A stretch of DNA of 48,946 nt from Herpetosiphon geysericola (GTDB lineage Bacteria; Chloroflexota; Chloroflexia; Chloroflexales; Herpetosiphonaceae). Numbering within the stretch: the stretch's first letter is position 1; each line of letters opens with the position of its first letter. Where the stretch lies: positions 1 through 48,946 of the forward strand of contig NZ_LGKP01000034.1 of NCBI RefSeq assembly GCF_001306135.1, read 5' to 3'. The position numbers were made by a program, and so were the translations under genes. Shown here one piece after another: positions 26,401 through 34,460 of this stretch. The notes beneath the pieces are model-generated. The model did no database searches. It was not told where the DNA came from and saw nothing but the letters and a program-made list of their open reading frames with translations.

Positions 26401-26521
26401 CGCTCCATTTACCGCCACCATCAGCTATAGCGTGAACGATGGTCACGGTGGGGTAGCTCAGGGAACGATTAGCATCAATAGCGGAAACTATCAACTGTTC
26501 TTGCCCTATATCAGCAAGTAA
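23348..26521 (+). CDS. secreted beta-propeller protein with cadherin-like C-terminal modules, paralogue 2
   Basis: A 1057-residue paralogue of the preceding gene with the same order: signal peptide (1-30), propeller units up to about residue 690, four cadherin-like modules, and the tail 'YQLFLPYISK'. The signal peptide and the cadherin-like region are nearly identical to paralogue 1 at DNA level, while parts of the propeller (about residues 60-130 and 300-480) have diverged strongly. Divergence is greatest in the loops that would face a ligand, so the two may recognise different partners; this is inference. ATG 23348 has the same AAGGAG leader. A 10-bp hairpin follows before paralogue 3. Confidence 0.85.
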   Translation: MSKLQKIASLCILIVLGLSISQKTPAPVAALEPQHPSSAGSWSQAFAGPFKEQAGAMPIRPIEWNNTLYSAFYDLNTMQVGVAAWSGEQWIKLEGLSGLADSLVGYHGRLYVAGNFNLGGKNIRMAYWDGTLWTALPYQFNQNTFLNLVVHADQLYVGGSSLLIDGQTYGSLARWDGTQWHAAAEGVQGAPFSVLSTPDGLYLGGVFSLNGQNTSLIHWNGTQWQSVGGGLRGLVMDLEWANNQLYISGEFTSTLEPTLKNVAAWNGTSWDTFGTGINKPTHSLAMVDGELYALSKSSSYEGYPHFHLQRWDTNQWTTLANMRTLNTPIVRYPDAVLVNYQQRLLAFGPMYFMNGPVASFAWGDSAMVWNDTAWQSMTPNGLAVTSHVALATAGDDLYAASNQMHWGTGAAKLAHLNAQNQWQSLIDFSNETPNTPFEELEKYQQTLFGVANRQFFQTVNTNWSRVSPITISVNSLAQANNLLYAAGDFEQFNGVTAHNLVTWNGTQWQALNTPAAFDWVTIVEADANYVYISDGSQLARWDGAQWQILATGVNSIGSIEPNADGVYIAGPFSSVAGVSAPKIAYWNGNTWSGLSGVVDGTIHDLEMGADGLYVAGNFRGLTNSIVSSGILRWDGSAWHGLDGGVQFGYVSQLAPTPTRMLMYGTFKQVGNQVESSLFAAWAYGNAPLIRAKPDYAITYRPQPVTVNVLANDWSDQPSQLQLVNVAPSSNGTAVISGTQLVYTPATEFQGTDTLTYTVRDPLNAVTTTAQVRVQVWNHFPFIADKERQVQPVDETIFFPLNGLVDLNGDSLTITQASAVSGTVRIEADTLHYLPPAQQQYFTDTLTYTVSDGHGGQQTARIKLYSTNASVVAVNDNATTYRPHAVSIDVLANDWAVNNEPLQLVSVSSPAHGTATISGNQVQYQPSSSFQGVVSVQYTVRNVTRGTIALGFVLVNVLNHVPTVAPLTLTVAPNSTTLIDGLAQANDLNGDALTITSASVTAGSVDIIANQLHYSAPNSAPFTATISYSVNDGHGGVAQGTISINSGNYQLFLPYISK

Positions 26522-26594
26522 CCAGGATCGAGCGTCAATCACTAGCTAATGGGTGCTCATCTATTTACCTGCGGTCATTCGCTAATCCTGCTGT

Positions 26595-26623
26595 GGGTGC
26601 TGAAGCAGCGAGTTTCAGCACCC
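26595..26623 (+). terminator. hairpin between propeller paralogues 2 and 3
   Basis: GGGTGCTGAA (26595-26604) pairs perfectly with 26614-26623 across a nine-base loop, followed by an A/T-rich stretch without a pure T-run. Probably a partial terminator, leaving gene 3 with reduced readthrough. Confidence 0.5.
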
Positions 26624-26655
26624 AATATTAATTTTATGCTCGAGAGGAGCTACTG

Positions 26656-28779
26656 ATGAAAATTATTCGGCGTTGGGGAAGTGTTTTGGGCATCTTGGTC
26701 TTGTTTAGTTGGTTGGTGAGCGCCCAAAGCAGCCCAACTCATGCCATGCAGCCAAGCGAAGCTAATAATGGCGGCTCGTGGAGCAACGATTTTGCTGCCT
26801 TTGGGGCGAATATCAATGATTATGGGTTGCAACGCCCCTTGGTTTGGAACGATACGCTCTATGCGGGTGCTGTCACGAAGAGTTCTAACCCTACTACGTT
26901 AAGGTCACAGCTAGGGGTTGTTTATTGGGATGGCCGCCAATGGCTAAAGTTGGGGACTTTGAATGGCTATGTTGAAGCCTTAACAATTCATCAAAATAAG
27001 CTTTACGTTGGCGGCAAATTATCGCTTGCTGGCCAAAACGTTGATTTGGCCTATTGGGATGGCACAACCTGGACTGCTTTAGCCACGGTTATCAATAATA
27101 ATTACCTTGTGGGTTTGGCAAGTTATCAAAACGAACTCTATGTTGCTGGCGACCCGTTGGTGATCGATGGTCAAACCTATCAAAATATTGCCCGTTGGAA
27201 TGGCAGCCAATGGCGTGAAGTTGGTACTGGGATTGATGGGATTACCTTGAATTTGCTCAGCGCTGCTGATGGCTTGTATGCTGGCGGTGCACTTGATCCG
27301 ATCAATGGCGAGAATCAAGGTGGGATTGTCCGCTGGGATGGCACCCAATGGCACGATGTTGGTGGTGGAGTAACTGGTTATGTGATGGATTTGCAGCTTG
27401 TTGATAATCAATTGATTATCGGCGGCGGATTTACTTCAACCACTAACCTGAGCATGCACAATGTCGCTGCTTGGAATGGCACAAGTTGGAATAGCTTTGG
27501 GACGGGCATTGATAATCAGATTGCCAGTGTGCTTATGCGCAGCGACGGTTTGTATGCCTTAGGTCGTTACAACGGTATCGGTGTGCCATTATATGTTTGG
27601 AATGGAACCAATTGGACGATTGCCGCTCAAGCAGAACCTGAAGATTATACGTTGATTAACCTTCCCCCATATTCGTTAGTTGATTTTGAAAATCAAATGT
27701 ATGCCTTAGGCGATTTAAAGATCAGTGGTGAACATAATGGCTTTAATCGACTGGTCTGGCGCGCTGACCACTGGGAATCGATGACTCCCAATGGGGTGTA
27801 TGGGTCGCTCATCCTCAGTAATCTCGGTGAAACAATCTATGGTTATGCCTCGCTGCGCGCAAACTGGGGCAGTGGGCGGAGTGCATTAGTTCGTTTTGAT
27901 TCCGTGAACGGTTGGCAAGCGATCATTAAACAACCAATTGAGCCGAATAGTTCAGATATACCCCGCCAATTGGAAGTATTCAGCGATACAATCTTTCTCA
28001 TGCAAAAACCTACGTTGTATCACACCGATTTAATTTCGCCAACTTGGAATGCTGTTAGTGATCAACCAGTTTTTGGGATCGCCAGCGACCAAACCAAGCT
28101 CTACGTTGCTGGTGATTTTAGCCAATTCGCTAGCGTAGACAGCGCTAACTTAATCATTTGGGACAACGGTCAATGGCAAGCCTTTGCTGCGCCCGCCTCA
28201 TTTGATCAAGTGACTGTGGTTGAGGCCTTAAATGGCGTTGTCTATATTAGCGATGGCGCGCAAGTGGCCCGCTGGGATGGCACCCAATGGCAAACGATCG
28301 TCACTGGTGTAAGCAGCATCCAGAAGCTTGAAGCCAGCGCTGAGGGCGTGTATGTAGCGGGCACATTTAGTAACATTGCTGGTATAGATGCCCAAAAAAT
28401 TGCTTATTGGAATGGCTCGCGCTGGTCGGCCTTGAATGGTGTGATTAACGGTACCATCCATGACCTGGAAATGGGTGCCGATGGCTTGTATGTTGCTGGC
28501 GAATTCAAAGGAATAACTGGTGGCGTGCTTAGCCCGGGCATCCTGCGCTGGAATGGCGTTTGGAACAGTGTTGGTGGTGGGGTCGATCGGCGCTATGAGG
28601 CCCCAGGCTATAGCTATGTTAAATCATTGGCCGCTACGCCAACTCGCATGTATTTGGGCGGCTTGTTTGATACAGTTGGCAATACCTATGAATCATCGAG
28701 TATTGCGGCGTGGAATTATGGCGAGCCAGGCTGGGTTGCGCCAACCTATATGGTCTTTGCGCCATTTGCTATGCGCTAA
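26656..28779 (+). CDS. secreted beta-propeller protein, short paralogue 3
   Basis: A 707-residue family member with a signal peptide (about 1-25), the mature start 'GGSWSNDFAAFG', and propeller units with the W-D/N-G-x-x-W and LYVAG-x-F pattern along its full length. Examples are 'WDGTQWHDVGGGVTGYVMDL' and 'GTIHDLEMGADGLYVAGEF'. It stops where the cadherin-like part begins in its neighbours and ends 'YMVFAPFAMR', a weaker form of the shared tail. The propeller part alone is thus a stable unit. No enzyme motif is seen; surface or extracellular binding is the likely role. ATG 26656 has GAGAGGAG upstream. A strong terminator follows. Confidence 0.83.
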   Translation: MKIIRRWGSVLGILVLFSWLVSAQSSPTHAMQPSEANNGGSWSNDFAAFGANINDYGLQRPLVWNDTLYAGAVTKSSNPTTLRSQLGVVYWDGRQWLKLGTLNGYVEALTIHQNKLYVGGKLSLAGQNVDLAYWDGTTWTALATVINNNYLVGLASYQNELYVAGDPLVIDGQTYQNIARWNGSQWREVGTGIDGITLNLLSAADGLYAGGALDPINGENQGGIVRWDGTQWHDVGGGVTGYVMDLQLVDNQLIIGGGFTSTTNLSMHNVAAWNGTSWNSFGTGIDNQIASVLMRSDGLYALGRYNGIGVPLYVWNGTNWTIAAQAEPEDYTLINLPPYSLVDFENQMYALGDLKISGEHNGFNRLVWRADHWESMTPNGVYGSLILSNLGETIYGYASLRANWGSGRSALVRFDSVNGWQAIIKQPIEPNSSDIPRQLEVFSDTIFLMQKPTLYHTDLISPTWNAVSDQPVFGIASDQTKLYVAGDFSQFASVDSANLIIWDNGQWQAFAAPASFDQVTVVEALNGVVYISDGAQVARWDGTQWQTIVTGVSSIQKLEASAEGVYVAGTFSNIAGIDAQKIAYWNGSRWSALNGVINGTIHDLEMGADGLYVAGEFKGITGGVLSPGILRWNGVWNSVGGGVDRRYEAPGYSYVKSLAATPTRMYLGGLFDTVGNTYESSSIAAWNYGEPGWVAPTYMVFAPFAMR

Positions 28780-28795
28780 GCTTATCGATTAAAGC

Positions 28796-28837
28796 AACAG
28801 GCCGTTCGTTAGCGAACGGCCTGTTGTTCATTTTTTA
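28796..28837 (+). terminator. intrinsic terminator after the propeller array
   Basis: A perfect 13-bp stem (AACAGGCCGTTCG at 28796-28808 with 28813-28825), a four-base loop and a T-run (28831-28836). It stands between the converging propeller array and pyruvate kinase. The run is on the plus-strand side, so it mainly stops the array. Confidence 0.88.
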
Positions 28838-30250
28838 GATCGAAAGAATCTTGAGGAAGTTGGTTGTGCCACGAACCGCCAAGGGGTGACCACCAGTGAT
28901 GACCACCGAATCGCCTGGCTTGATCACTTGGCGTTCGATCATAATCGCGCGGGCCAAATTGCTCAAATCGTCAAGTCGCGTGACGAATGGGCAAAGCAGC
29001 GCTTCAACGCCCCACAGCAAGGCCAAACGATGGTAGACATCGTATTCGTGGGTCATGGCAATAATTGGCACTCGTGGCCGGTCGCGCGCCACCAAGTGCG
29101 CAGTAAAGCCCGATGATGTAAAGGCCACAATCGCTGCAATATCAATCGATTCGGCAATTGCGCAGGCAGCATGGCTAATCGCGTGCGAATAGGTTTCTGG
29201 CGCATCCGAAGCATTGCGTTGTTGAGCATCACGTGGTGGTGCGCCACGCTCAGTCACTTCGGCAATCCGCGCCATAATCGTCACCGCTTCAACTGGATAC
29301 GCGCCATTTGCCGTTTCGCCACTCAACATAACTGCATCGGTGCCGTCGAGAATTGCATTCGCCACGTCGCTGGCTTCAGCGCGGGTTGGCCGTGGATTGA
29401 CAATCATCGATTCGAGCATCTGGGTTGCCGTGATTACTGGAATGCCAACCCGATTGGCGGCGGCAATAATTCGTTTTTGAATCAATGGCACTTCTTCTGG
29501 CGGCATTTCCACGCCCAAGTCGCCACGCGCAACCATGATCCCATCGGCAACAGCCACAATTGATTCAATATTATCGACAGCTTCGGGCTTTTCGATTTTG
29601 GCGATAACTGGCGTGTGATAGCCAGCGCCAGTAATTTCTTGCTTGACTAATTGCACATCTTCGGCGCGGCGTACAAACGAAATCGCAACGTAATCGACGC
29701 CTTCGTGCAAGCCAAAGATCAAATCTTCACGATCTTTTTCGGTCATGGCAGGGGCGCTGACATCGACCCCAGGCAAGTTGATGCCTTGGTTTTCGCGCAA
29801 CATCCCACCAGTTACCACTTCGGTAATAACCTCGGTGGCGGTACATTCTTGTACTCGTAGTTCAATCAAACCATCGGAAAGCAAAATCCGATCGCCTGGC
29901 TTACAGTCGCTGGGGAGGTTTTTGTAGGTGGTGTTGACCCGCCCAACCCGCCCAACTTCATTTTCAATCGTAATCACAAAGCTTTCGCCAGTTGTGAGCT
30001 TAATTGGTTGTTTATCAACTAATTTGCCAGTCCGAATTTTTGGCCCTTGCAAGTCTTGCAACACCGCAATTGGGCGATTGAGCTTAATTGAAATTTGACG
30101 CAAGAGCCGAATGCGTTCTGAATGGTCGTTATGAGTACCATGGGAAAAATTTAAGCGAGCAACATTCATTCCCGCTAATGCCAACGCTGTAATTTTTTCC
30201 TCGGTGTCGCAGGCAGGCCCGAGCGTGGCAACAATCTTGGTTCGGCGCAT
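28835..30250 (-). CDS. pyk: pyruvate kinase
   Basis: Converts phosphoenolpyruvate and ADP to pyruvate and ATP, the last step of glycolysis, in the cytoplasm. It shows 'MRRTKIVATLGPA', 'ARLNFSHGTH', 'LQDLQGPKIRTG' and the active-site signature 'IAKIEKPEAVDNIESIV' with 'DGIMVARGDLGVE'. The substrate/metal loop is 'TATQMLESMI', followed by 'DGTDAVMLSGETANG'. The C-terminal regulatory domain is present and there is no extra PEP-utiliser domain; length 471 is standard. The open frame extends 13 codons upstream, but ATG 30250 is where the family begins and has GAGG at seven bases. A TATAAT lies at 30346-30351 on the minus strand without a good -35. Confidence 0.95.
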   Translation of the reverse strand: MRRTKIVATLGPACDTEEKITALALAGMNVARLNFSHGTHNDHSERIRLLRQISIKLNRPIAVLQDLQGPKIRTGKLVDKQPIKLTTGESFVITIENEVGRVGRVNTTYKNLPSDCKPGDRILLSDGLIELRVQECTATEVITEVVTGGMLRENQGINLPGVDVSAPAMTEKDREDLIFGLHEGVDYVAISFVRRAEDVQLVKQEITGAGYHTPVIAKIEKPEAVDNIESIVAVADGIMVARGDLGVEMPPEEVPLIQKRIIAAANRVGIPVITATQMLESMIVNPRPTRAEASDVANAILDGTDAVMLSGETANGAYPVEAVTIMARIAEVTERGAPPRDAQQRNASDAPETYSHAISHAACAIAESIDIAAIVAFTSSGFTAHLVARDRPRVPIIAMTHEYDVYHRLALLWGVEALLCPFVTRLDDLSNLARAIMIERQVIKPGDSVVITGGHPLAVRGTTNFLKILSI

Positions 30251-30355
30251 TGATGACCTCGTGTTAAGTGCGGAACACCGCGTCGGCATCTTTGGCGAAA
30301 CAGTGACCTAAAGTTCTCAAGTGATGACTAATTCAATTCATCTCAATTATAAACG

Positions 30356-30382
30356 AAAACGCATCCACGGGGGATGCGTTTT
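30356..30382 (-). terminator. intrinsic terminator of the epimerase/SGNH operon
   Basis: AAAACGCATCC (30356-30366) pairs with 30372-30382 over a five-base loop. On the minus strand the stem ends in TTTT CG TTT, 54 bases after the epimerase stop. It also insulates pyruvate kinase from upstream transcription. Confidence 0.75.
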
Positions 30383-30435
30383 TAGCCGATTCTAGTAAGC
30401 TATTGTGTAATGCGCTGCGTCAAATTTCCTGAAAT

Positions 30436-31494
30436 TTAGTAATCCGACCAGCTGCGAAAATGCTCTTGCAAGCATGCAACGATCCGTTGGCCAACGCCGC
30501 GCTCACCATAGACCGCCGCAAATTGCTGGCCTTTTTTGGCGCGCTGGTTGCGCACCGCCGCCATAATTGCTTCAGGCTCAAAGCCTGTTACTACATTCGC
30601 GCCCGATTCGATGGTTTCTGGGCGTTCGGTGTTGTCGCGCACGGTCACACACGGCACCCCAAAAATATAGGCTTCCTCTTGAATACAGCCGCTATCAGTG
30701 ATGATAATGGTGGCGTATTTTTCGTAGGCTAACGACTCAAATGGCTCAACTGGATCAATCACTTGCACCCGATTCAGCAATTCCATGCTCAAACCATACT
30801 GTTCCATCGCCGCTCGCGTGCGTGGATGCATTGGGAAAATCATGGCATCGAATTCGCGCGCTAGCTCGTTGATTGTGCTGAAAACCTGCTCCATCAGCTC
30901 GCGGCTATCGGTAAATTCTTTGCGATGCAAGGTGATGTAGGCATAGTGATCGCTGCGGCGGGGCGTAAGTTCATGGGCAAAATCGTGAATCAAATCAACA
31001 GTCGTGTTGCCAATGTTGAAAATGCGCCCGCGCAAATCGGGAATTTTGGCCAAATAATCTGCTTGATATTGGGTATACGAGAACAAATAATGGGCTGCGC
31101 CATCGACCATAATCCGGTTGCGCTCTTCGTACATGCGTTTATCGAAGGCCCGCAAGCCAGCCTCGACATGGGCCAAACCAACATCGGAATAGACTGCCGC
31201 AATTGCCCCAACCAAGGCCGCCGCCGTATCGCCATTGACCAAAATAAGGTCGATTGCATGGCGTTGAATTTGGCCGCGCACCCAGTCAATCGCTGCGCCA
31301 ATGCTGTAATCGCCAGGAAAGATCTCGTCGGGCGTATAGCCCATTTGGCCAAAAATCGCTGCTTGCAATAAATGGTCGTGATGTTGATTGGTGTGCAGCA
31401 CCACAAATGGCACTTCTGCTGCCCGCAGCGCTTGCACAATCGCATAATTCTTCATCACTTCAGGCCGCGTGCCAAGCACAATTCCTATTTTCAT
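30436..31494 (-). CDS. wecB: UDP-N-acetylglucosamine 2-epimerase (non-hydrolysing)
   Basis: Interconverts UDP-GlcNAc and UDP-ManNAc for surface polysaccharide. The 352-residue protein has a GT-B-like fold with the N-terminal 'GIVLGTRPEVMKNYAIV', 'LVNGDTAAA', the catalytic-region 'HVEAGLRAFDKRMYEERNRI', 'ITDSGCIQEEAYIFGVPCVT' and 'RDNTERPETIESGAN', all family hallmarks. Its start overlaps the stop of the SGNH hydrolase gene by four bases, so both are translated together, and a terminator follows. Members of this family in surface-glycan clusters can also act on other UDP-sugars. Confidence 0.9.
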   Translation of the reverse strand: MKIGIVLGTRPEVMKNYAIVQALRAAEVPFVVLHTNQHHDHLLQAAIFGQMGYTPDEIFPGDYSIGAAIDWVRGQIQRHAIDLILVNGDTAAALVGAIAAVYSDVGLAHVEAGLRAFDKRMYEERNRIMVDGAAHYLFSYTQYQADYLAKIPDLRGRIFNIGNTTVDLIHDFAHELTPRRSDHYAYITLHRKEFTDSRELMEQVFSTINELAREFDAMIFPMHPRTRAAMEQYGLSMELLNRVQVIDPVEPFESLAYEKYATIIITDSGCIQEEAYIFGVPCVTVRDNTERPETIESGANVVTGFEPEAIMAAVRNQRAKKGQQFAAVYGERGVGQRIVACLQEHFRSWSDY

Positions 31495-32054
31495 AAATGT
31501 ACAATCACCTCACAGAATGATTCTGCTACCCGTCGATTGCCATCTTCGTTGAAGTGAACTGGATCGACATAACATTCGCGAGTTAAGCCAACCATCGGCA
31601 CCCAAATTGCCTTGCTGAATTCAGCAACTACTTTGCCAATTACACTATTGTATTGCTTGCGCCGTTCGACGGTTTCTTTGGTAAAGAAAATATGCCCATC
31701 AGCATAAATTGGCGGAATCTCGCCACAAAATACTGCTTTATGGCCTTTAATCACTAATGTGCGAATAATTTGACGATAATATTCTTCAAAAAGATCAATT
31801 GGGGTATTATTGCCCACATCATTCGTACCAATTAATAAACACGATTGAAACGTATCGCTGATGGTATCAATTTCTTCATTCAATTTAAACCACAGGTTGC
31901 GCGCAGTATAGCCATTAACACTGCGATTAATCGTGCGCCATTGATAGGGCGTGCGCTGGGTTAACATTTGGGCCAAATGTAATGGATAACAACCATACGA
32001 ACGGGCACCAAAGGTTTGGCTATCGCCAATACATAACATATTTTGGTAATGCAT
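31491..32054 (-). CDS. SGNH/GDSL-family hydrolase
   Basis: A 187-residue esterase-like protein. Block I is 'CIGDSQTFGARSYG' with the nucleophile Ser, the Gly/Asn blocks are seen in 'VNGYTARN' and 'IGTNDVGNN', and block V is 'DPVHFNEDGNRR' with the catalytic Asp and His. It lacks a signal peptide, so it may act in the cytoplasm, for example removing or moving acyl groups on sugars. The frame is open upstream, but ATG 32054 sits just before the core fold; the Shine-Dalgarno (TTAGG) is weak. It is co-transcribed with UDP-GlcNAc 2-epimerase, which suggests acetyl-sugar modification; that is inference. Confidence 0.8.
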   Translation of the reverse strand: MHYQNMLCIGDSQTFGARSYGCYPLHLAQMLTQRTPYQWRTINRSVNGYTARNLWFKLNEEIDTISDTFQSCLLIGTNDVGNNTPIDLFEEYYRQIIRTLVIKGHKAVFCGEIPPIYADGHIFFTKETVERRKQYNSVIGKVVAEFSKAIWVPMVGLTRECYVDPVHFNEDGNRRVAESFCEVIVHL

Positions 32055-32421
32055 ACAAATAAACCTAATAAGTAAAGAATAATTCCAGCTGCGATCAGTG
32101 GTACAGCATCCAAGCAAGATTGGACTGATCGTGCATGCCTCCCTCCGTCAACACACGCAAACATTATCCAGCTAGCCAGATATTAAATTTTTTATTAAAA
32201 AAAGCTCAGCCATCTTCAATCTTGTGGAGCGTCGTTGATTATAGGCCAACATGGCTAGAAATAAAAGAGCCAATTGGGCTATTGATTAAATCGATCGAGC
32301 TGGATTTGGCTGGCTCTGAGCCTGCTTTGGGCTTGCATGTCACAGATGATCATAAAATTGCTCGCAACAGCCCAATATTCCTATGGTATGGTTAAGCCAG
32401 CTTATTTGCCAAGGAGTCGCT
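32055..32421. other. 367-base divergent intergenic region
   Basis: Between the leftward SGNH hydrolase and the rightward ABC transporter genes. A plus-strand frame of 86 codons (32135-32395) reads like protein in its second half but has no ribosome binding site and no family I recognise; it may be a decayed gene piece. A TTGACG on the minus strand at 32146-32151 lacks a matching -10. No RNA gene is seen. Confidence 0.3.
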
Positions 32422-33141
32422 ATGGGTCAATCCACCTCGTTAATTCGAACTACCAAGCTCCAACGCACCTATCAAATGGGAAAAAATACTGTCCAAGCGT
32501 TGGCAGGCGTTGATCTGGAAATTGAACGCGGCACCTTTGTGGCGCTAGTGGGGCCGTCTGGCTCAGGAAAATCGACCTTATTGAATGTGATTGGTGGCCT
32601 CGACCGCCCAAGTTCAGGCGAGGTTTGGGTCAGTGATTTGGAGCTTGGCCAAGCCCCAGATAAAAAATTGGTCAGCTTTCGCCGCGATCGGGTTGGCTTT
32701 ATTTTTCAAAGCTTTAATCTCTTGCCAACCAACCAAGCGTGGGAAAATGTGGCTTTGCCGTTGATGTTGGCTGGCCGCAGTCGTAGCGAACGTCGTAAGC
32801 GAGCAGAAAATCTGCTCGAGCAAGTTGGGCTTGGCGATCGCGCTGATCACCGTCCAGCTGAGCTTTCTGGTGGCCAGCAACAACGGGTGGCAATTGCCCG
32901 CGCCTTAGCTAATGATCCGGTGTTGATTTTGGCCGACGAGCCAACTGGCAACCTCGATTCACGCACTGGTCGCGATGTGTTGCTGCTGCTGCAACGGCTT
33001 GTCCGCGAGCAAAATGTGACCTTGTTGATGGTTACTCACGATATGAACGCAGCCTCGTATGCTGATCGGATTGTGCATATGCGCGATGGTAAGATTGAGC
33101 AAATTGAAACGATTGAACGAACGGCGGAGGCTGTAGCATGA
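32422..33141 (+). CDS. ABC transporter ATP-binding protein, MacB/LolD type
   Basis: A 239-residue nucleotide-binding subunit. Walker A is 'GPSGSGKST', the Q-loop is in '[12 protein letters not shown]', the signature is '[15 protein letters not shown]', Walker B is '[14 protein letters not shown]' and the H-loop is 'VTHD'. The 'EPTGNLDS' and '[16 protein letters not shown]' forms are typical of the MacB/LolD/FtsE branch, which powers transport or mechanical work on envelope substrates instead of import. ATG 32422 has AAGGAG six bases upstream, while the frame opens 13 codons earlier. Its stop overlaps the start of the permease by four bases. It works with the next gene as one complex. Confidence 0.92.
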   Translation: MGQSTSLIRTTKLQRTYQMGKNTVQALAGVDLEIERGTFVALVGPSGSGKSTLLNVIGGLDRPSSGEVWVSDLELGQAPDKKLVSFRRDRVGFIFQSFNLLPTNQAWENVALPLMLAGRSRSERRKRAENLLEQVGLGDRADHRPAELSGGQQQRVAIARALANDPVLILADEPTGNLDSRTGRDVLLLLQRLVREQNVTLLMVTHDMNAASYADRIVHMRDGKIEQIETIERTAEAVA

Positions 33142-34400
33142 CATTTGGCGATATTTTACGCACTGCTTGGAGCAACTTAACTCGCCGCAAAGTGCGCACA
33201 TCGCTCACCTCGCTGGGCGTGACGGTTGGCATTTTCACGATTGTGGTGATGCTTTCGCTTGGGGTTGGCGTTCAGCGCGTCATCCAACAACAATTTGATG
33301 CGATTGGGCTAGAAAATGTGGTGGTTCAGCCGCGCGATGCAGAGCGCAACCCCTACACGCGCTATGTGCGGCCCGAACGCGAGGTCGTGATTTCGCCCGC
33401 CAAAATTGCCGAGTGGCAGCAAATGGACGATATTGTCAGCGTTACGCCGATTGTCGATGTTAACGAATCGATCTCCAAGCGCTTAGTGTTGCCCGGTGAT
33501 GCAGCCGCAACTATCGCTGTTGGCGTTGATCCTGGCATTGGAATCAATAATCCGTTTGAAACGCCGCCAACCGCTTTGGCCGGAGTGTTGCGCCCAACCA
33601 AAGATGGCGAAATTGTAATTTCGCAGCGGGCCTTGCGCCGTTTGGGCCTTACCGCCGAAGTTAATAATTTGATTGGTCAAAAAGTCCAGTTAATTATGGA
33701 AACGCCACGCGGCGAATCGCAAAGCTTCGACTATACCTTGGTTGGGGTTTCGAGCGTCGATAATAACTTGGTTGCATTAACTCCCAACGATAGCATTGCA
33801 CTCAAAGCTTGGTGGTTTAACGAACCTGATCTGCTCGACAAAGAAGGCTATGATTATGCCCTGATTCGGGCCAAAGATTTGAATGTAGCCCGTCAATTGA
33901 CCACCCAGCTGCGCGCCGAACGCTTTAGAGTGCAATCGGTCGAAACCGTGCTTGAATTGGCCTCGAAAATCTTCTTGGTGATCAATATTATGCTTGGCTC
34001 GGTTGGTGGCTTGGCGCTGTTCGTCGCCACCATCGGGATTATGAACACCATGATTATGGCGATTTACGAACGGACGCGCGAAATTGGTACGCTCAAGGCC
34101 ATCGGTGCTTCGCGCAGCAATATTCGCACGCTCTTTATGACCGAGGCTGGCCTCATTGGCCTCTTTGGCGGGATTGTGGGCTTGCTTGGCGGTTGGGGCG
34201 TTGGCCGCATCCTCAATCGGGTTGCGCTTGCCTACCTCGAACGCGAAGAAGTGCCAATTCGCGGCGATTTCTTCTATATTCCGCCTTGGTTGATCGGCTT
34301 GGCAATTGGCTTTGGTTTGGTGGTGGGGATTGTGGCTGGCTTGTATCCCGCTGCCCGTGCTGCCCGCCTTGATCCAATCAAAGCGCTGCGGCACGAATAA
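33138..34400 (+). CDS. ABC transporter permease, MacB/FtsX-like
   Basis: A 420-residue inner-membrane subunit. One N-terminal membrane segment (about 20-43, after 'RRKVRTSLTSLGVTVG') is followed by a large extracytoplasmic MacB-PCD-like domain (about 45-270). Three C-terminal membrane segments form the FtsX domain, with 'NTMIMAIYERTREIGTLKAI' as the conserved cytoplasmic loop that contacts the ATPase. The end 'AARAARLDPIKALRHE' is the standard tail. The pair forms a dimeric mechanotransmission transporter. No membrane-fusion partner is adjacent, so it may act alone in this single-membrane lineage. The substrate (peptide, lipoprotein, antibiotic) is unknown. Confidence 0.9.
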   Translation: MTFGDILRTAWSNLTRRKVRTSLTSLGVTVGIFTIVVMLSLGVGVQRVIQQQFDAIGLENVVVQPRDAERNPYTRYVRPEREVVISPAKIAEWQQMDDIVSVTPIVDVNESISKRLVLPGDAAATIAVGVDPGIGINNPFETPPTALAGVLRPTKDGEIVISQRALRRLGLTAEVNNLIGQKVQLIMETPRGESQSFDYTLVGVSSVDNNLVALTPNDSIALKAWWFNEPDLLDKEGYDYALIRAKDLNVARQLTTQLRAERFRVQSVETVLELASKIFLVINIMLGSVGGLALFVATIGIMNTMIMAIYERTREIGTLKAIGASRSNIRTLFMTEAGLIGLFGGIVGLLGGWGVGRILNRVALAYLEREEVPIRGDFFYIPPWLIGLAIGFGLVVGIVAGLYPAARAARLDPIKALRHE

Positions 34401-34424
34401 ACTAAATCAATGTGGCAACCAAGA

Positions 34425-34456
34425 ATCCCCTCGCTTAATCAGGAGCGAGGGGATTA
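34425..34456. terminator. hairpin between convergent permease and phosphoesterase genes
   Basis: A perfect 12-bp stem (AATCCCCTCGCT at 34425-34436 with 34445-34456) and eight-base loop in a 60-base convergent spacer. There is no T-run on either side, so it is likely a terminator by position but not by classic form. Confidence 0.55.
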
Positions 34457-34460
34457 GTGT

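Noticed and set aside
32135-32395. 86-codon plus-strand frame before the ABC transporter
   Set aside because: No ribosome binding site, no recognised family; kept only as a remark in the intergenic entry.
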